64,000 nt of DNA from Cytospora piceicola (Eukaryota > Ascomycota > Sordariomycetes > Diaporthales > Cytosporaceae): positions 186,001 to 250,000 of the forward strand of contig JALQBC010000026.1 of assembly GCA_023375675.1 (NCBI GenBank). Direction: 5' to 3'. Each line of letters begins with the position of its first letter. The stretch's first letter is position 1. The notes beneath the pieces are model-generated. The model had not been told where the DNA came from. It did not search any database and was given only the letters and a program-made list of their open reading frames with translations. Of the stretch, positions 22,771 through 34,161 are shown one piece after another. Both the position numbers and the translations under genes were made by a program.

Positions 22771-25700
22771 CTGAACTGAACTTACTTTTCGAGAAAGGTC
22801 TGTTAGATGCAGAGTGGATGGTTGATCTTGTCTACTTCCGTAGGTAACCAGTCTGGCCGTTGGTTGATAGATTGATTAAAATGATTGCGCAAGTAAATGG
22901 GGAGAGGCTAAACGGGGAAATACCGTTGATATGTACTACCTGGGTACTATCACCCTACTCAGTACTGTCACCTACCACGGTACACAGTATACCAATTAAT
23001 GTGTCAGGCCAAGAGAAGTACGAGGGCCATCTGGAAAAGCTTATTTCACCGTGGTGACTCTGCAGGAACTAAACTATGCCTGCATTCACTTCTCCAAGGG
23101 TCGCCTGCAGCGAGGATATACCTAGCTACCCAGTTATGTATATATCTTCCAGCAATTGTAGCCCTGCCAAGGTGACGATCAATTTCGGTAAGATTCACCT
23201 CACCCTTTTTCAGTTGACTGAAGTTGACTGTTGCAGGTCGCTGCGATCTGGGAGGAGGAGGAGGATTAAGAGGGGCGGTGATCAAGGCTGTCAGGCTGTC
23301 TGCTAAGCTACCTAGGTACTGTCTCTAGGTACCTAATTTACTCCAAGGTCCCCTTCCTTGCAGAGATTTCCCCCCCATTTCCCCCAGACGCTTTAAAAGT
23401 GCCCAGGCCCAACCGACAAAACTGTCAAATCAAACCCCCTCCTTCTTTATTTATCAGCATGTCTTTTTATTAGTCTGTCAGCCAAGAAGATGCGATTTTG
23501 TACAAGATCCACTCCAACGACTAGACTGCCACATGTGGACACCAGAACATGGAGCCACCCCTGTCGGATGCCCCAGAATGACAACAATGACCCAGAGATC
23601 CGAGATTCCACCACGGGTCTGCTTGTCCGCCACGATCTGCCCCAGCCTGCCCAGCCAGCCAGTCCTGCCAGTACGAGGGCGCCTTCTCCATCTTTCTCTC
23701 CGTTCTTCTACGGACCATCAGTATAAGTACGTATGTACTCCATCTTTCAGCGGATCTATCGTCGTTATCAGCCGAGGTATCAGGGTGTCAGGGAGTGCGT
23801 GAGAGACGGAATGGAGACACCGGCCTCCTGGTTGTGATACGGCTCAACAATTACCCTTTTTTCCTCAACTTTCTTTGCCTCGCTCCTCCTCCCCACCAAA
23901 CTAAGTACCTAGGGAACTACTTAGGTAACAAACTGTCCACGAGACATGCACGACATGGGAGCTACTGTGTAATCAATACATCCGTACGGCGAGGAAGACG
24001 TGCCAAGCACTCTGGTGCCTCTTTGTTCTTTCAATCAACGTCTTTGCTTTCAGGAACCAACTGGGTGGGGAAATTGGGGCGCCCGGGGGATGGTCACATT
24101 GTTCCAAGGTTGTCAGGGTTGTCGATGAGACGGCAATATCTCGAGCCTGTTTATTCGTCAGTTTGTCGTCAATCCTACACACCATTTCCAATTAGATACC
24201 AGGTATCCGGTACCTGGCCATGCCGCCCAGACCCGGGGAACTTTGAAATCCGGGGTCTAGTGCATTTGTACTACGTATGCGGTCCCTCTTTGCCCAGTTG
24301 TTTCCGGGCGAATAGTACGACGGAACCCTCCCCCTTCATCAATTGCTATTCATCTCGTTCCCTTTTGGCTCGTTTCCAATTCACCTTCAGCCTGTTTTGG
24401 TGATACACCACCAGGGCTCTTTGTTCCGGCCCATGGGCTCGAGTCCCCCCCTCCACCTCCCCCTCCCCTTCCCTCTCTCTCTCCATCTCCCCTGTGGGCT
24501 GCGGTGACCATTCCCATACCGACTTTATCCCCTTTACATACCCCTTCCCAATAAAGAACGGTCACGGTCCAGTTTTAAGTAAGGGTACGCCTTGTTAGTC
24601 TGAAGCGAGGCCCTTGTGTTTAGAAATTGCCTTTATGGCACATGCTCAGTGATGAGCAGCTACTATCAGCACCTTGCCCTACTTGTCCGAAAACTGTGTT
24701 GCGTCGTCTCGCATTAAGTACCAGTGCCGACTATGTACTTAGTTAGTTACCCAGGTAGTTGAGTAGGTAAGTGGACAAGTACCATCGGGGGTATAAGCAT
24801 ACTAATCTTTAAGATCTGTCCGCGGGGTTCGACACATGACCTTCTCTCCTCCACTTCAGCATTTCTCACAGGGTCAATCAAAGTCGATCAGCGCCTTTCC
24901 AAGGATGCCCCCCAGAAAACTTCAAGCCTAAGGCTGTCGGTACAAAGGAAGCTCGCCTGTGCGGCACACATATTCGTCCGTTCACGGCAATCATCCCTCC
25001 ACCTGACCTGGGAACAGCAGTTGATCATTGCGCAGAGGGCTGGACCTTTCTTTTGCTTCTATATCCATCCGGCAGATCTTGTACTACACAGTAGCGGTCA
25101 TGGCGGTCAAGACGTCTGCGGGCGCCGATGCGGGTCAAAATGGGAATATGGTCCACCCCCTGTCATTACGATGGACGAACTGGAACCGACGGCGTGGACC
25201 ATTTGTGTTCCCGTACATATGTGGACGCCGAGGCCCATTTCCGGGGTAGTACACTACATCCCGAAGTCCTGATGGCGTCGAGTCCCGAATGACACCGCGG
25301 GCTGATGGCACTCCTAAGAGGGCTAGTCATACTCCTCTGAAATATGCATTCGACGGTGGATATGTACCCTCGCATCTCTTTTTGCATGCCTCCAGGCTTT
25401 CATGAAGATTGTCTCGCTGGACGGTGAGAAGCTGGCGAGGTGATCGTTGATCTTCCAAGCTTAGAAGCAGATCCAAACCGTTGGGCTTACTTGCAGCGAG
25501 GGCGGCGCCCATTGGGGCAGCTATTCCGCAGCAATGTCACCATCTGACAGATTATCACTTTTTGACCTTACTGACCCGATATCTCGTTACCATGGGCTGT
25601 CAATCATTACGCCGTAACTGTGTACACAGATGACCAGATTCCATGTATCCGCGTTGTTGACCTGCATATGTCCGACCAGTTACCGACGAAGAGGACAACA

Positions 25701-26660
25701 GCCGTCATTCTGGGCTCCATTGAAGCCTACCAATGATATCGAAGAAGCACTTGAGAGTGACCAGCATGGCCCGCCGCCATTCCGGACCATCCGCTGCAAC
25801 ATCCCGAGGCTTTCAATAGACTTGAGCTGAGGTGCCTCTGCTTATGATCGCATCGAATGTCTCCCTGGGGAATGTCCCCGAGTCAATCGACTCGTGTCCC
25901 CCGAGGGATCTTATGTCACGTTTCGGGAAGAAGCAGTGTCTCTGGGCCTCCACACTGAATGCCGTGGAGGAGGGAACAGATGGGATCCTTCCCTTGATCT
26001 AGCATCACCCCCAGAGCCACAGGTACACTAGAAGGCGCCAAACCAAACCTTGTGGACGTTATCCGAGGGGCCCTGTTACACTGCAGGACGTTGTCCCCCA
26101 CCACCTGGGCCTCCGAATCGCTAGCATCCACTCAACTGCAACTCGAAGCCAGCGGCGGATCCAACGATCCGAAGTTTCATCCTCCTCGCCATAGGCTCAC
26201 CATAGTTTCATAATATCAGCTTGGTGTTCCTCTATCCTTGACTCAGCTGAAAATCCAAGCCCTTCCCGCTTGTGCATATATATGCGTCGGGTCTGAAGAA
26301 GAAGGCAACCGCGGGCTCATACCGGAAATGGCAAATATATGAAGTGGCTTTTCTAATGCGGCATCGGAACACTACAAGAAACATATTCCAATCGTAATAC
26401 GAACGCGACCCCTTACTCAGGTCACTTGTGTTGCCAGTTGTGGACGTCAAGGGTGCAAGCCTCATGGCTGCCATGCCGATACACTTCTGGTCTAATCACA
26501 CCAACTTTAGCAGCGGGAACCTGCAGGCTATGCCCGGGTCCTATGAATTATTAAACCGTATTCAAGGTGATTAGTATACAATATTGTTGGATAATTGAGC
26601 TATATATGAGTATGGTATATAGGAGGTCGCAAGTGGATTCAGACATCTCGTTCTTCTAAC
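22771..26660. other. Gene-poor stretch, about 3.9 kb
   Basis: Short open frames on both strands are not protein-like and have no consistent splice partners. CCTAGGTA-type copies occur at about 23308-23336, 23903-23930, 24180-24225 and 24748-24770. A TATATA box at about 26600 lies shortly before the ATG at 26661. Confidence 0.5.
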
Positions 26661-27418
26661 ATGTCGGCCACCGTAGGCAAGCCTCTCAGCAAGCTGAAAG
26701 CCCACCACCTTAGAAACATACCGGGCACTCATCGTTTTTGGGTCGAAACGTAAGTTTGGGCTGAGCTGATAAAAACCTCCGGGAGACGCCGTGCGGCGAG
26801 AGAGTACATGTTAGGAAACTCGATGAACTGCACGCTTCTGCATAGCTACGCATGAGTGCCCAATACCTCTGCCTCTATGCACACTGCATCAAGCCCCGTG
26901 TCAACAGCCAATCCAGTGGCACCTGGGCATCCATGGATTCGAGAGTGGCTCAACTGAGGAGAACTGCTGGAATATGGGGGCTGGATCTAAAGCACAGCCC
27001 TGAGGGCTGCAGTAGAGGAAGGATGATGAACTCAAGACAAACAAGGCTGCGAACTCGACTTCGCCTGTTCATGTTCTCACCCTAAAACCACAGACATTGC
27101 CTCGTAGCCAGAAGCCATGCTGAGCTTCAAGACCAGATTACTTCTCGAGTTCCAGAAGTCGGATAGTCCAGAAGCATACGTCTCTCTTCTTCACCCGAGA
27201 GTTCACTGGTTCGACACTACTTGTGCCTACTAAAAGGACTTCAGAATTTGCCCTCGAATATCCCCTGGACCACCCAGAATGGCCTCTCAGATGTCTCCAG
27301 AGCCGAGCAGCTCCCAAACTGTGAACGGCACGTCGTTCCATGAGCCCCTTTATGCAACCGTCACACTGTTGAGTCGTGTCTTCCAGGTCAAAATAAGTAT
27401 TGGGCTGGTGATCCTTCC
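26661..27418 (+). pseudogene. Broken 5' region of the CorA-like gene (candidate)
   Basis: An ATG at 26661 opens a 29-codon exon ending in a GTAAGT donor at 26750. Using the acceptor at about 26815 adds KLDELHASA before a TAG. Further on, protein-like text appears in two frames: EFQKSDSPEAYVSLLHPRVH and HWFDTTCAY (stop) near 27150-27230, then KGLQNLPSNIPW and DVSRAEQLPN in the frame of the downstream CorA exon, ending in a TGA at about 27342. Taken together this looks like the N-terminal coding part interrupted by a frameshift and stops. A complicated intron pattern could be an alternative. The homology is judged by eye. Confidence 0.4.
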
Positions 27419-29271
27419 ATGCAGGAAATGACAGATGGGTACCGAAACGAGGTGCTAAAGTTGGTCGATGGTGGAATCCTCAGCCCGAGAGTACTGCACC
27501 CATGGCAGGAGAACAGAAAGCTTGATGAAAGCAAGGTCCGGGTCATCAACTTCACGAGCAACCTTAATGAAGGGACAGTACATGTCTCACCTGAGTTTAA
27601 CCAAGCTCGTGACCTCAGTGGCTATTTGTCTGACTCCCTTCAGCAACCAAATCGAAGCAACAGGAGACCCATCGTCGTTGAGGGGCTGGAGCCTCGAATG
27701 CTGGAGGTGATAGGGGTCAAATTCAGGGTCCCTCCTTCGTTCTTCCTGGGTCATTGCGATTTAGCGACTAAGGTTAACATTGTGGATCAGGAATGCAATA
27801 AGGCCAGTTCAGTGTATTGGAGAGTCACTGTTCCGCAGACCAGGAAAATCAGCATCCAGAGAATTCAGGATGGATTCGGTCCAGACTGGCCTGGTTGGTG
27901 GAGCTTTCAAGTTGGAAATGTTGAACGCTTCGGGGCCACCATTTCTGAGAGTCGACATTATTATCATTTCTACAACCTGGTGTCTTATTGGGGCATAGAG
28001 TATCCTGGTAATAAAGGAGGATGGACTGGTAAGCACAACTTGCTTAAAGGACGAGTATCAAATACTTGCATGTACAATACGGGCATTCACTCGTCTAATA
28101 TCTAACAGCAGTTGTGCTTGTCGACCCTCGCCACACCAAAATACGACGCCATGACTTAGCCGGCTACACCCCAGAATCTCCGGCGCTGGTTGACGTCGAG
28201 GATGACAATAGACAGTTGTCCAAGCTCTTCGCTGAAACCATCATATGGCACGATAGCAGTCTTGTCCATTCAAAGGGCCTCGAAGGCCCTTCCTGGCGTG
28301 ATGCTGGTGTCCCCTGGAGCCATCGTTCGGCGTTGTTCGACGTGATAATTGAGTACTTCAACGACAGCAGCATCTCTCGACCTACCTACAGTGGACCTTT
28401 CTCAGCAACAGCATACATTCGCAACCTCGTCCGATTTGCGTGGGAAGAGCACGTTTGGAGACGGAATAGTATACTGCAGGATATCGTTTCTGATGAAAAG
28501 TTGAGGCAAGGTTTGGCTTCAGCCGAAAAGAAAGTCGAGGAATATCAAACATGGATGTTGGAAGCAACCTTCTTCAAGAATCTCCGGCGACAAGTACAAG
28601 AGATAATGCTGGCCTTCAACTGCGCCGACCATACATATCGCAAGCATCGGCTGGAGCCATTGAGGGGTACCGAGGACCAAGGTACAGTGTTTGCATTGGA
28701 CGCCTTGAGAAGGGAAGCTCGCGATTGGGCGCACCTCAAAGACAAAATCGAGCAGGCAGAGCAAGATATACGCGACCACATGGAGATGTACTCGCAGCGT
28801 GCGGCCCTGAGTCAGACGGTAGAGGCGGCGAGGCAAACAGATGAGGCGAACGCTCTTACAAAACACGGCCTCGAGCAGGCGAATGCAGCCAACAGGATGG
28901 CAAGGAGTTCCAGCCAGCTCACCAAGATCGTCACGGTCATTGTGCCTTGCAGCTTCGTGGCCTCAGTTTTCTCCATGGGGGGTGAGTTTGCCGCAGGACA
29001 GAGTTTGTTTTTCGTCTACTGGGTCTGTTCTATGCCTGTGACCTTTACATTACTTCTCTGGGTGATCTATGGTAATCACGTCACCGAAGCATGGGAGGAC
29101 TCAAAAAGAAAGCTTTCGAAGCCTGGATTCCCGGCGTCCAAATGGGCTATATTGAGGGACGTTGTGTCAACGTGGACGACGCGGGCTGCTCGCAGATCGG
29201 CTCAAGTCCTTGGCATTGGGGCCCAGGACGAAGGGTCAGGTCATGAGAAGACAGGCTCGGTGGAGGTTTGA
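27419..29271 (+). CDS. CorA-like magnesium transporter family protein
   Basis: Exons are 27419..28028 and 28109..29271; the intron has a GTAAGC donor, a TCTAAC branch and a CAG acceptor. The product is at least 590 residues in this reading. The first ATG at 27419 is only a working start because the frame may continue upstream (QNKYWAGDP directly before it). The long N-terminal cytosolic part ends in a helical, charged region (ALRREARDWAHLKDKIEQAE). Two membrane helices sit near the C-terminus (IVTVIVPCSFVASVF and FVYWVCSMPVTFTLLLWVIY). Between them, the CorA signature GMN is replaced by SMGGEF. CorA proteins are pentameric divalent-cation channels. Loss of GMN makes Mg2+ transport doubtful here, though related fungal proteins share such a change. 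Confidence 0.7.
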
Positions 29272-30081
29272 TCCAATGCCAAAGTGTTTCTCGGTGGAGG
29301 CTGAGAAGCGGCCAGGCTTATGGATAATTCAATATTCTTACTAGTGTGTCCTCAAGGTAATCTCATTCTCACCTGACATTCACAGATCGATAAACACTCT
29401 TACAAGCCCTGGAAGTCAACATTAGTCTCCACACCGTGACCCTGCCGCAACTATATCATATCGTATGAAACAATGCGCTGTTTATACCTTGTTACCCTGC
29501 CTGTGATATGCCGTCAACAGAAAGGCCTAGTCAAGTTACCTTACGAGCACGAGTACCACGACACCGAGTCGAGCACCTCGTGCAGATCATATCGCCGTCC
29601 CAAGGGCTCCATGGCGACGTTTCGACTAGGGCAGGGAGGTTAGTTTGGACTGTTGGATATTGAGCCGTGTAATTTGGAGGACTGGCCAGTTCACTGGTAC
29701 TTGGATACAGCTGCGCAATGGCTACCATACCGCGCGGACGGGTCTTTTAGAAACTGTTCGGGACCATTTTTAGCTGACGTTCAGAGGTACACTATACTAA
29801 GGGTAGGAAACCATTTCTGAGCCAAATCAGTTCAAAACTTTTAGACGGTACCGTACGAAAGCTAGGTTACTGTATAGAAGTAGTATTGATAGTAGTAAAA
29901 GGCCGGAATCACTTCGGGCTTTTTTCTGGCCGTTATAGAATTGAAAGGAGGTCTTTTTCCTTTTATTACATCTCTCTTCTCACGTAAGGCGACCGTGGAA
30001 GGGTAGGGAGCCGTAGAGATTGGGAGCCGTGGAGATTGATTGATTACTTGTTGACCCTTAAGGTCTCGTATAATTCTTACC

Positions 30082-30166
30082 GGTGGTGTTCTTTCCTTGG
30101 TGGTGTTCTTTCCTTGGTGGTGTTCTTTCCTTGGTGGTGTTCTTTCCTTGGTGGTGTTCTTTCCTT
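30082..30166. repeat. 17-base minisatellite, five perfect copies
   Basis: The unit GGTGGTGTTCTTTCCTT is repeated five times head to tail without a mismatch. Confidence 0.95.
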
Positions 30167-30184
30167 GAATATTCACAACCTGCC

Positions 30185-30244
30185 TGCCTACTTAGGTACC
30201 TACTTAGGTACCTACCTAGGTAGATACTTAGGGAAGGTACCTAG
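30185..30244. repeat. CCTAGGTA-type palindromic repeat cluster
   Basis: CTTAGGTACCTACTTAGGTA and CCTACCTAGGTAG variants follow each other directly after the 17-base repeat. Confidence 0.85.
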
Positions 30245-30257
30245 AGGAAGGTACGGT

Positions 30258-30348
30258 CCTTCGAAATGATCTAAAAGCCTCGAAATAATCTAAATGCCTC
30301 GAAATGATATGAAGCCTCGAAATGATTCAAAGCTTTGAAATGTTTTGA
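30258..30348. repeat. Degenerate 18-20 base tandem repeat
   Basis: Five imperfect copies of a unit close to CCTCGAAATGATCTAAAAG. The copies diverge progressively to the right. Confidence 0.8.
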
Positions 30349-31008
30349 CTAAAAGACCATGGCAAGCTGACGTTGGGCCGGAAATGGTTTTAGCGCCCCT
30401 ACACCGTGCCCACTACTATTTCAGAAAGGGTCGCCTGCGCGGTATGGTAATCAGGTATTGTCCCCAGAGGTCAAAAGAAAGTACCTAGTTTATTTGCCAG
30501 ATGTCGTCGTCAAGGGTGGAGTGGACTTACACAATACCTAGGTACTGTGTAGGGTGTGGTATTGTGGTTTGTGACAGGGGTACCTTGTCTGATGGGGGTC
30601 TGCTTGATGGCCCGTGCGTATATTTCGGACATGGGTGTGGGTTGTGGATTGCCATTGCATCACTGCGGAAACGCAGCTGCCCATTTGTGCCATTGTCACG
30701 AGCAACATTCCTAGCTTGTGACACCACCTTTCTACTACAGTAGCCGAGTCACTCACCTAGCAAGTTGTCCTCGATTCGTTATGATAGAAAGTCACTTCAT
30801 TGACCACATCATCTACAATACTCCCCTGGTCCCTATTGATGACAATAACCTGAGCCCAACCGCCAGCAGCCCAAAAAAGTGCTAGTAGAGCTTCCTAGCT
30901 CACGCACGAGACGTGCTAAGTCGACAACGGCACGGCACACAAGCTTGACTTCAATAGCATGACAATCAATAGTTACATTTATTTTAGAAGCATTGTCGCC
31001 CAATCAAC

Positions 31009-33048
31009 ATGGCCTCAAAGTCGTCCTTCCTCCCACGCCTCTCCCTCTCGCGTGCCGACAACTCCTCCGTCCTGCCCTTACATAACAGCACCTCGCGATA
31101 CCCTCCCCTCCGCAGTAAACACAGCGAATACGATCTAGACGACCTCTCCCCAAGGGCAGAGGCCGGTTCGATATCATCCGAGTTTTATGACCCCCATTCC
31201 CAGACAACAACAATGTCCAATCCTAATCGAAAGCCCACCGGCGCCCTAAACCGGCGACCCTCCAACTCTTCGGCCGGCTCGAAGAACTCCAAGATCCGCA
31301 AAGAACGATCCGACGGGATCATGTTCGCAGGCCCGCCGCCGCCCATAGCCATGTCTCGAGTCTTTTATCGTGATGACGAGGAACGGTACGATGAGAATGA
31401 GACAAACGATGGCGCTGCATCATGGCTTCCTGGTACGGCGCGGAAGGCCATCGAGAGCGTTATGTGGGATCGAACCGCCACAAACTCTCCGCAGCACCGC
31501 CATGATGTACCGGTGGTCTACGACAGGAATTCAATCTGGCGGAGTCTGCAGAGACGTGAGAGTGCCATCGTCGCGGATGTACAGACATTCTTGCAGATCC
31601 AAGAAGACAGCCTGTCTGGCGGCCGCGCTGTGGAGGACGAGTATAGCAGTGGTAGCGCTACCCCCACGGGGACTACGAGTTCCATGGCAGCATCATCCAA
31701 CAGGCTAAGAAAGTCGATGATCGAGCCCCTGGCACGTTCGGGCCCGGGCGGCGAGGTCATCCCCGTACGACAGCCTCGGCAGAAGAGGGTCGGCATCAGC
31801 GGCGCGAGGAAGGGCATCGCGCGGAGCATGGAACAGCTGGCCAACTTGAAGGCCGAGGAGGAAGCCTCGCTTCTCAGCGCGCTTAGTACGAGGAAGCAAG
31901 GGCTGGCAAGCCTGCGGAAGCTGACGACGCGCCGCGACGGTATCGCGGAGCAGCTGAGCGCGTTGGAGACGGACGGGGAGGAGCCCCTGACCAAGGAGAT
32001 GGAGGACCTGAGCAATGAGCACCATGGTGTATGTGATGAGATCCGGGAGTTGGAGGAACGACTTGCCGGCCTTAAGACGAGAAGGCGGTACTTGGAAGGT
32101 CGTATGGATGATGTGAAGAACAGACGTGAGGCCGGGTTGAGCGGATACCGAAATGCGCTGCGGGAAGTGGAGGAGGCGTCCAAAGGCTTCTTGGCACGGC
32201 CACCTGTGAAGCCCCTGGACGTGGAGGCGCTGGCGGAAAGTACGAATGAAGAACTGTCGCCCGGTGGCGTCGAGTTCATGCGCCTCCGCCCCGAGCGCCG
32301 GACGCTTGATATGGCGCGCGAGTGGTGGGAGAGCGAAGTGGCGATATTGGAAAAGCGCAAGGCACAGGTCGATACCGAGCGCGCGGCACTGGAAGAGGGC
32401 AGTGAGATCTGGGGGGAGGTGGTCACCCTTGTGTTGGACTTTGAGGCCGACCTGCGGAGGCAGATGAGCAACAGCGTGGGGCAGACCAACGGCAAGGGCA
32501 AGGAGCGCGAGCTCACTGCCATCGAGACCCTGAAGCTGCAGTATGAAAAGATCAATGCTGTGGTGATGGGGCTGGAGCAGCGGCTAGGTGTTGCCGAGGA
32601 GAGGGGCTGGAACCTGCTCATTGCCGCCATCGGGGCCGAGCTCGAGGCCTTCAGGGAGGCTGCGAGGATGAACCGGAATATGCTGAAGAAAGCCGGTATC
32701 GCGGTTGACGTACCGAGGGATGTCCTGCGGGAGGACTCCGGGGCGACGGGGAGCACGAACAACTCCTTTCATACGGTCAACGGCGGCAGTGTGAACCTCA
32801 AGGACCTCCAGGAGCATCTCTTGGATATACCAAACAACCACGAGGATGACAAGGCGGCGGAGAGCAGCGACAACGAGGTCCCGGCTGATTTGATAGCTGC
32901 GCATGAGGACGACCACCTCAAGGACGAAGAGCGAGTTGAAGAGGGAAACGTGGATGGGACTACCGAGGTTCCTGCCCTGGACAGGGAGACCAGTGACAAC
33001 GAGGTGCCGCCCGAGTTCCTCGTTGAGCATCATGATAGCAGGGGGTGA
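31009..33048 (+). CDS. Coiled-coil protein, autophagy-related protein 28-like
   Basis: Intronless, 679 residues. The N-terminus MASKSSFLPRLSLSRAD is followed by a disordered Ser/Pro-rich part and the text IMFAGPPPPIAMS. A central region (about 265-560) is strongly helical and charged, with predicted coiled coils (RKGIARSMEQLANLKAEEEA, DEIRELEERLAGLKTRRRYL, DVKNRREAGLSGYRNALREV) and PERRTLDMAREWWESEV. The acidic C-terminus carries two copies of SDNEVP (about residues 620 and 663). The layout and these blocks match what I recall of filamentous-fungal Atg28, a coiled-coil protein implicated in pexophagy and autophagy. The name is from memory of the family, so it is tentative. It faces the mitofissin-like gene tail to tail. 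Confidence 0.6.
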   Translation: MASKSSFLPRLSLSRADNSSVLPLHNSTSRYPPLRSKHSEYDLDDLSPRAEAGSISSEFYDPHSQTTTMSNPNRKPTGALNRRPSNSSAGSKNSKIRKERSDGIMFAGPPPPIAMSRVFYRDDEERYDENETNDGAASWLPGTARKAIESVMWDRTATNSPQHRHDVPVVYDRNSIWRSLQRRESAIVADVQTFLQIQEDSLSGGRAVEDEYSSGSATPTGTTSSMAASSNRLRKSMIEPLARSGPGGEVIPVRQPRQKRVGISGARKGIARSMEQLANLKAEEEASLLSALSTRKQGLASLRKLTTRRDGIAEQLSALETDGEEPLTKEMEDLSNEHHGVCDEIRELEERLAGLKTRRRYLEGRMDDVKNRREAGLSGYRNALREVEEASKGFLARPPVKPLDVEALAESTNEELSPGGVEFMRLRPERRTLDMAREWWESEVAILEKRKAQVDTERAALEEGSEIWGEVVTLVLDFEADLRRQMSNSVGQTNGKGKERELTAIETLKLQYEKINAVVMGLEQRLGVAEERGWNLLIAAIGAELEAFREAARMNRNMLKKAGIAVDVPRDVLREDSGATGSTNNSFHTVNGGSVNLKDLQEHLLDIPNNHEDDKAAESSDNEVPADLIAAHEDDHLKDEERVEEGNVDGTTEVPALDRETSDNEVPPEFLVEHHDSRG

Positions 33049-33470
33049 TGGAACTGGATCCGTTGATTACGATTTTACGCATAGCCGGAAAGGCGTTGGA
33101 TGGTACAGTATTATTTCTGTGGGCAGTTTGGGATATACCCTCGTTGGTTTCGGGTAGCAAAGCAGTTTGTTCAATGAAGTTCTCTTTATCATGACTACCA
33201 AACGTCGAGTATATTTCCCGGCGTCAAATTCCCTGGGCATCGAGAAGAATATCATCAACCGAAACGAAGTTTAAAGCAACCTAGTCCAACGCCGACCCAA
33301 TTCTCGCCGTACCCATTCCAGCTGGAGGCCTATTCTCGCCTCATGGCCGTGGTACGAGTCTCTTGGTTTCCAACAAAGATCGATATGCACACGTCCCGCT
33401 TCGTATCGTCGTGTAAGCCCACCACTACCCCTTCCGGTGTCGTGGCAGGGCCTGCTGCCCGTCTGGCGCA
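33049..33470. other. Convergent intergenic
   Basis: The 3' flanks of the ATG28-like gene (+) and the mitofissin-like gene (-). Nothing else was recognised. Confidence 0.6.
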
Positions 33471-34161
33471 TCACCGGTTCCGCTCGAACCAACCGCTCTG
33501 GCCGGCCGTCACGACAGCCCAGTCCATGGCGGTCTCACCGACGGATAGGTAGCGGGTGACCCATTTGTTCATCTCGTTGGTGTTGTCTCCGGCAAGCTTC
33601 TCCTGTTTGAGACTGGGCCTAGGAGACTCCCCAGATAGGGGACCGCAGTTAGTGTTACTGTAGTGTTTTCCTGTTGTTCTCCCCCTGTCCTTGTGCAGTA
33701 TTCATGTTGTTGTTTTTCGTATACCGAGCATAAAGATCGGTATGGTTGGTTCTAACTCACGTCAAGCCCGTGGAGCGGCGGATGCCGGCGAGTACTGTCG
33801 AGACTATTGGAAGGGGCGGGGAGCCGTCTGGTTAGCCACTACTGCTCTACTACTTCTACTGTTGTCTGCTGATTGGGGCATGAATTTCGAGTATGTTGTG
33901 GACTTACTGAGCACCGCGTCGAACGCGTAATGGGCGAGTTTCCCAAGCTTCGACCACAAACCCAATGTCAGCAAATCGAGGAGCTGTATATATCAAGAGC
34001 GGAGTTTGTCCATTAGCCTCCCATGTCGCATGTGAACGATGCATGGACGGCAGTGGATCCGTCGCCTGCGCGAGTTCGGAAGGGGAAGAAGTGAACAGGT
34101 TTTTGGGGGAGGGGGAAGAGGACAGAGATAGGGAGAGAGGGGAGGAGAGGCCCACCACCAT
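33471..34161 (-). CDS. ATG44: Mitofissin (DUF1748 family, Atg44-like)
   Basis: A tiny gene of four exons: 34156..34161 (tentative, ATG GTG), 33908..33947, 33761..33803 and 33471..33612, giving 76 residues. Introns 2 and 3 have GTAAGT/AATAG and GTGAGT/CCCAG ends; the acceptor at 33948 follows a GCTGAC branch. Phases agree at every join. The protein reads MVLGKLAHYAFDAVLISTV, then LAGIRRSTGLT, NKWVTRYLSVGETAMD and ends GWFERNR. This is the DUF1748 pattern: an amphipathic N-terminal helix, the RRSTGLT turn and the C-terminal FER. In yeasts Atg44 (mitofissin), about 73 residues, acts in the mitochondrial intermembrane space and drives membrane fission for mitophagy. Exon 1 is the weakest part because its donor is GTGGGC. 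Confidence 0.82.

Larger units (their letters stand above)
29272..31008. other. Intergenic with tandem repeats
   Basis: No gene recognised. It holds two tandem repeats (30082-30166 and 30258-30348) and a CCTAGGTA cluster between them (30185-30244), plus single copies at about 30483 and 30535. The last 250 bases are the promoter of the ATG28-like gene. Confidence 0.6.

Noticed and set aside
26232..26474. 80-codon minus-strand frame starting MAAMRLAPL
   Set aside because: No splice partners, no recognisable motif, and no continuation on either side.
30082..30166. CRISPR-like repeat array
   Set aside because: The copies are directly adjacent without spacers and the genome is fungal; it is a minisatellite.
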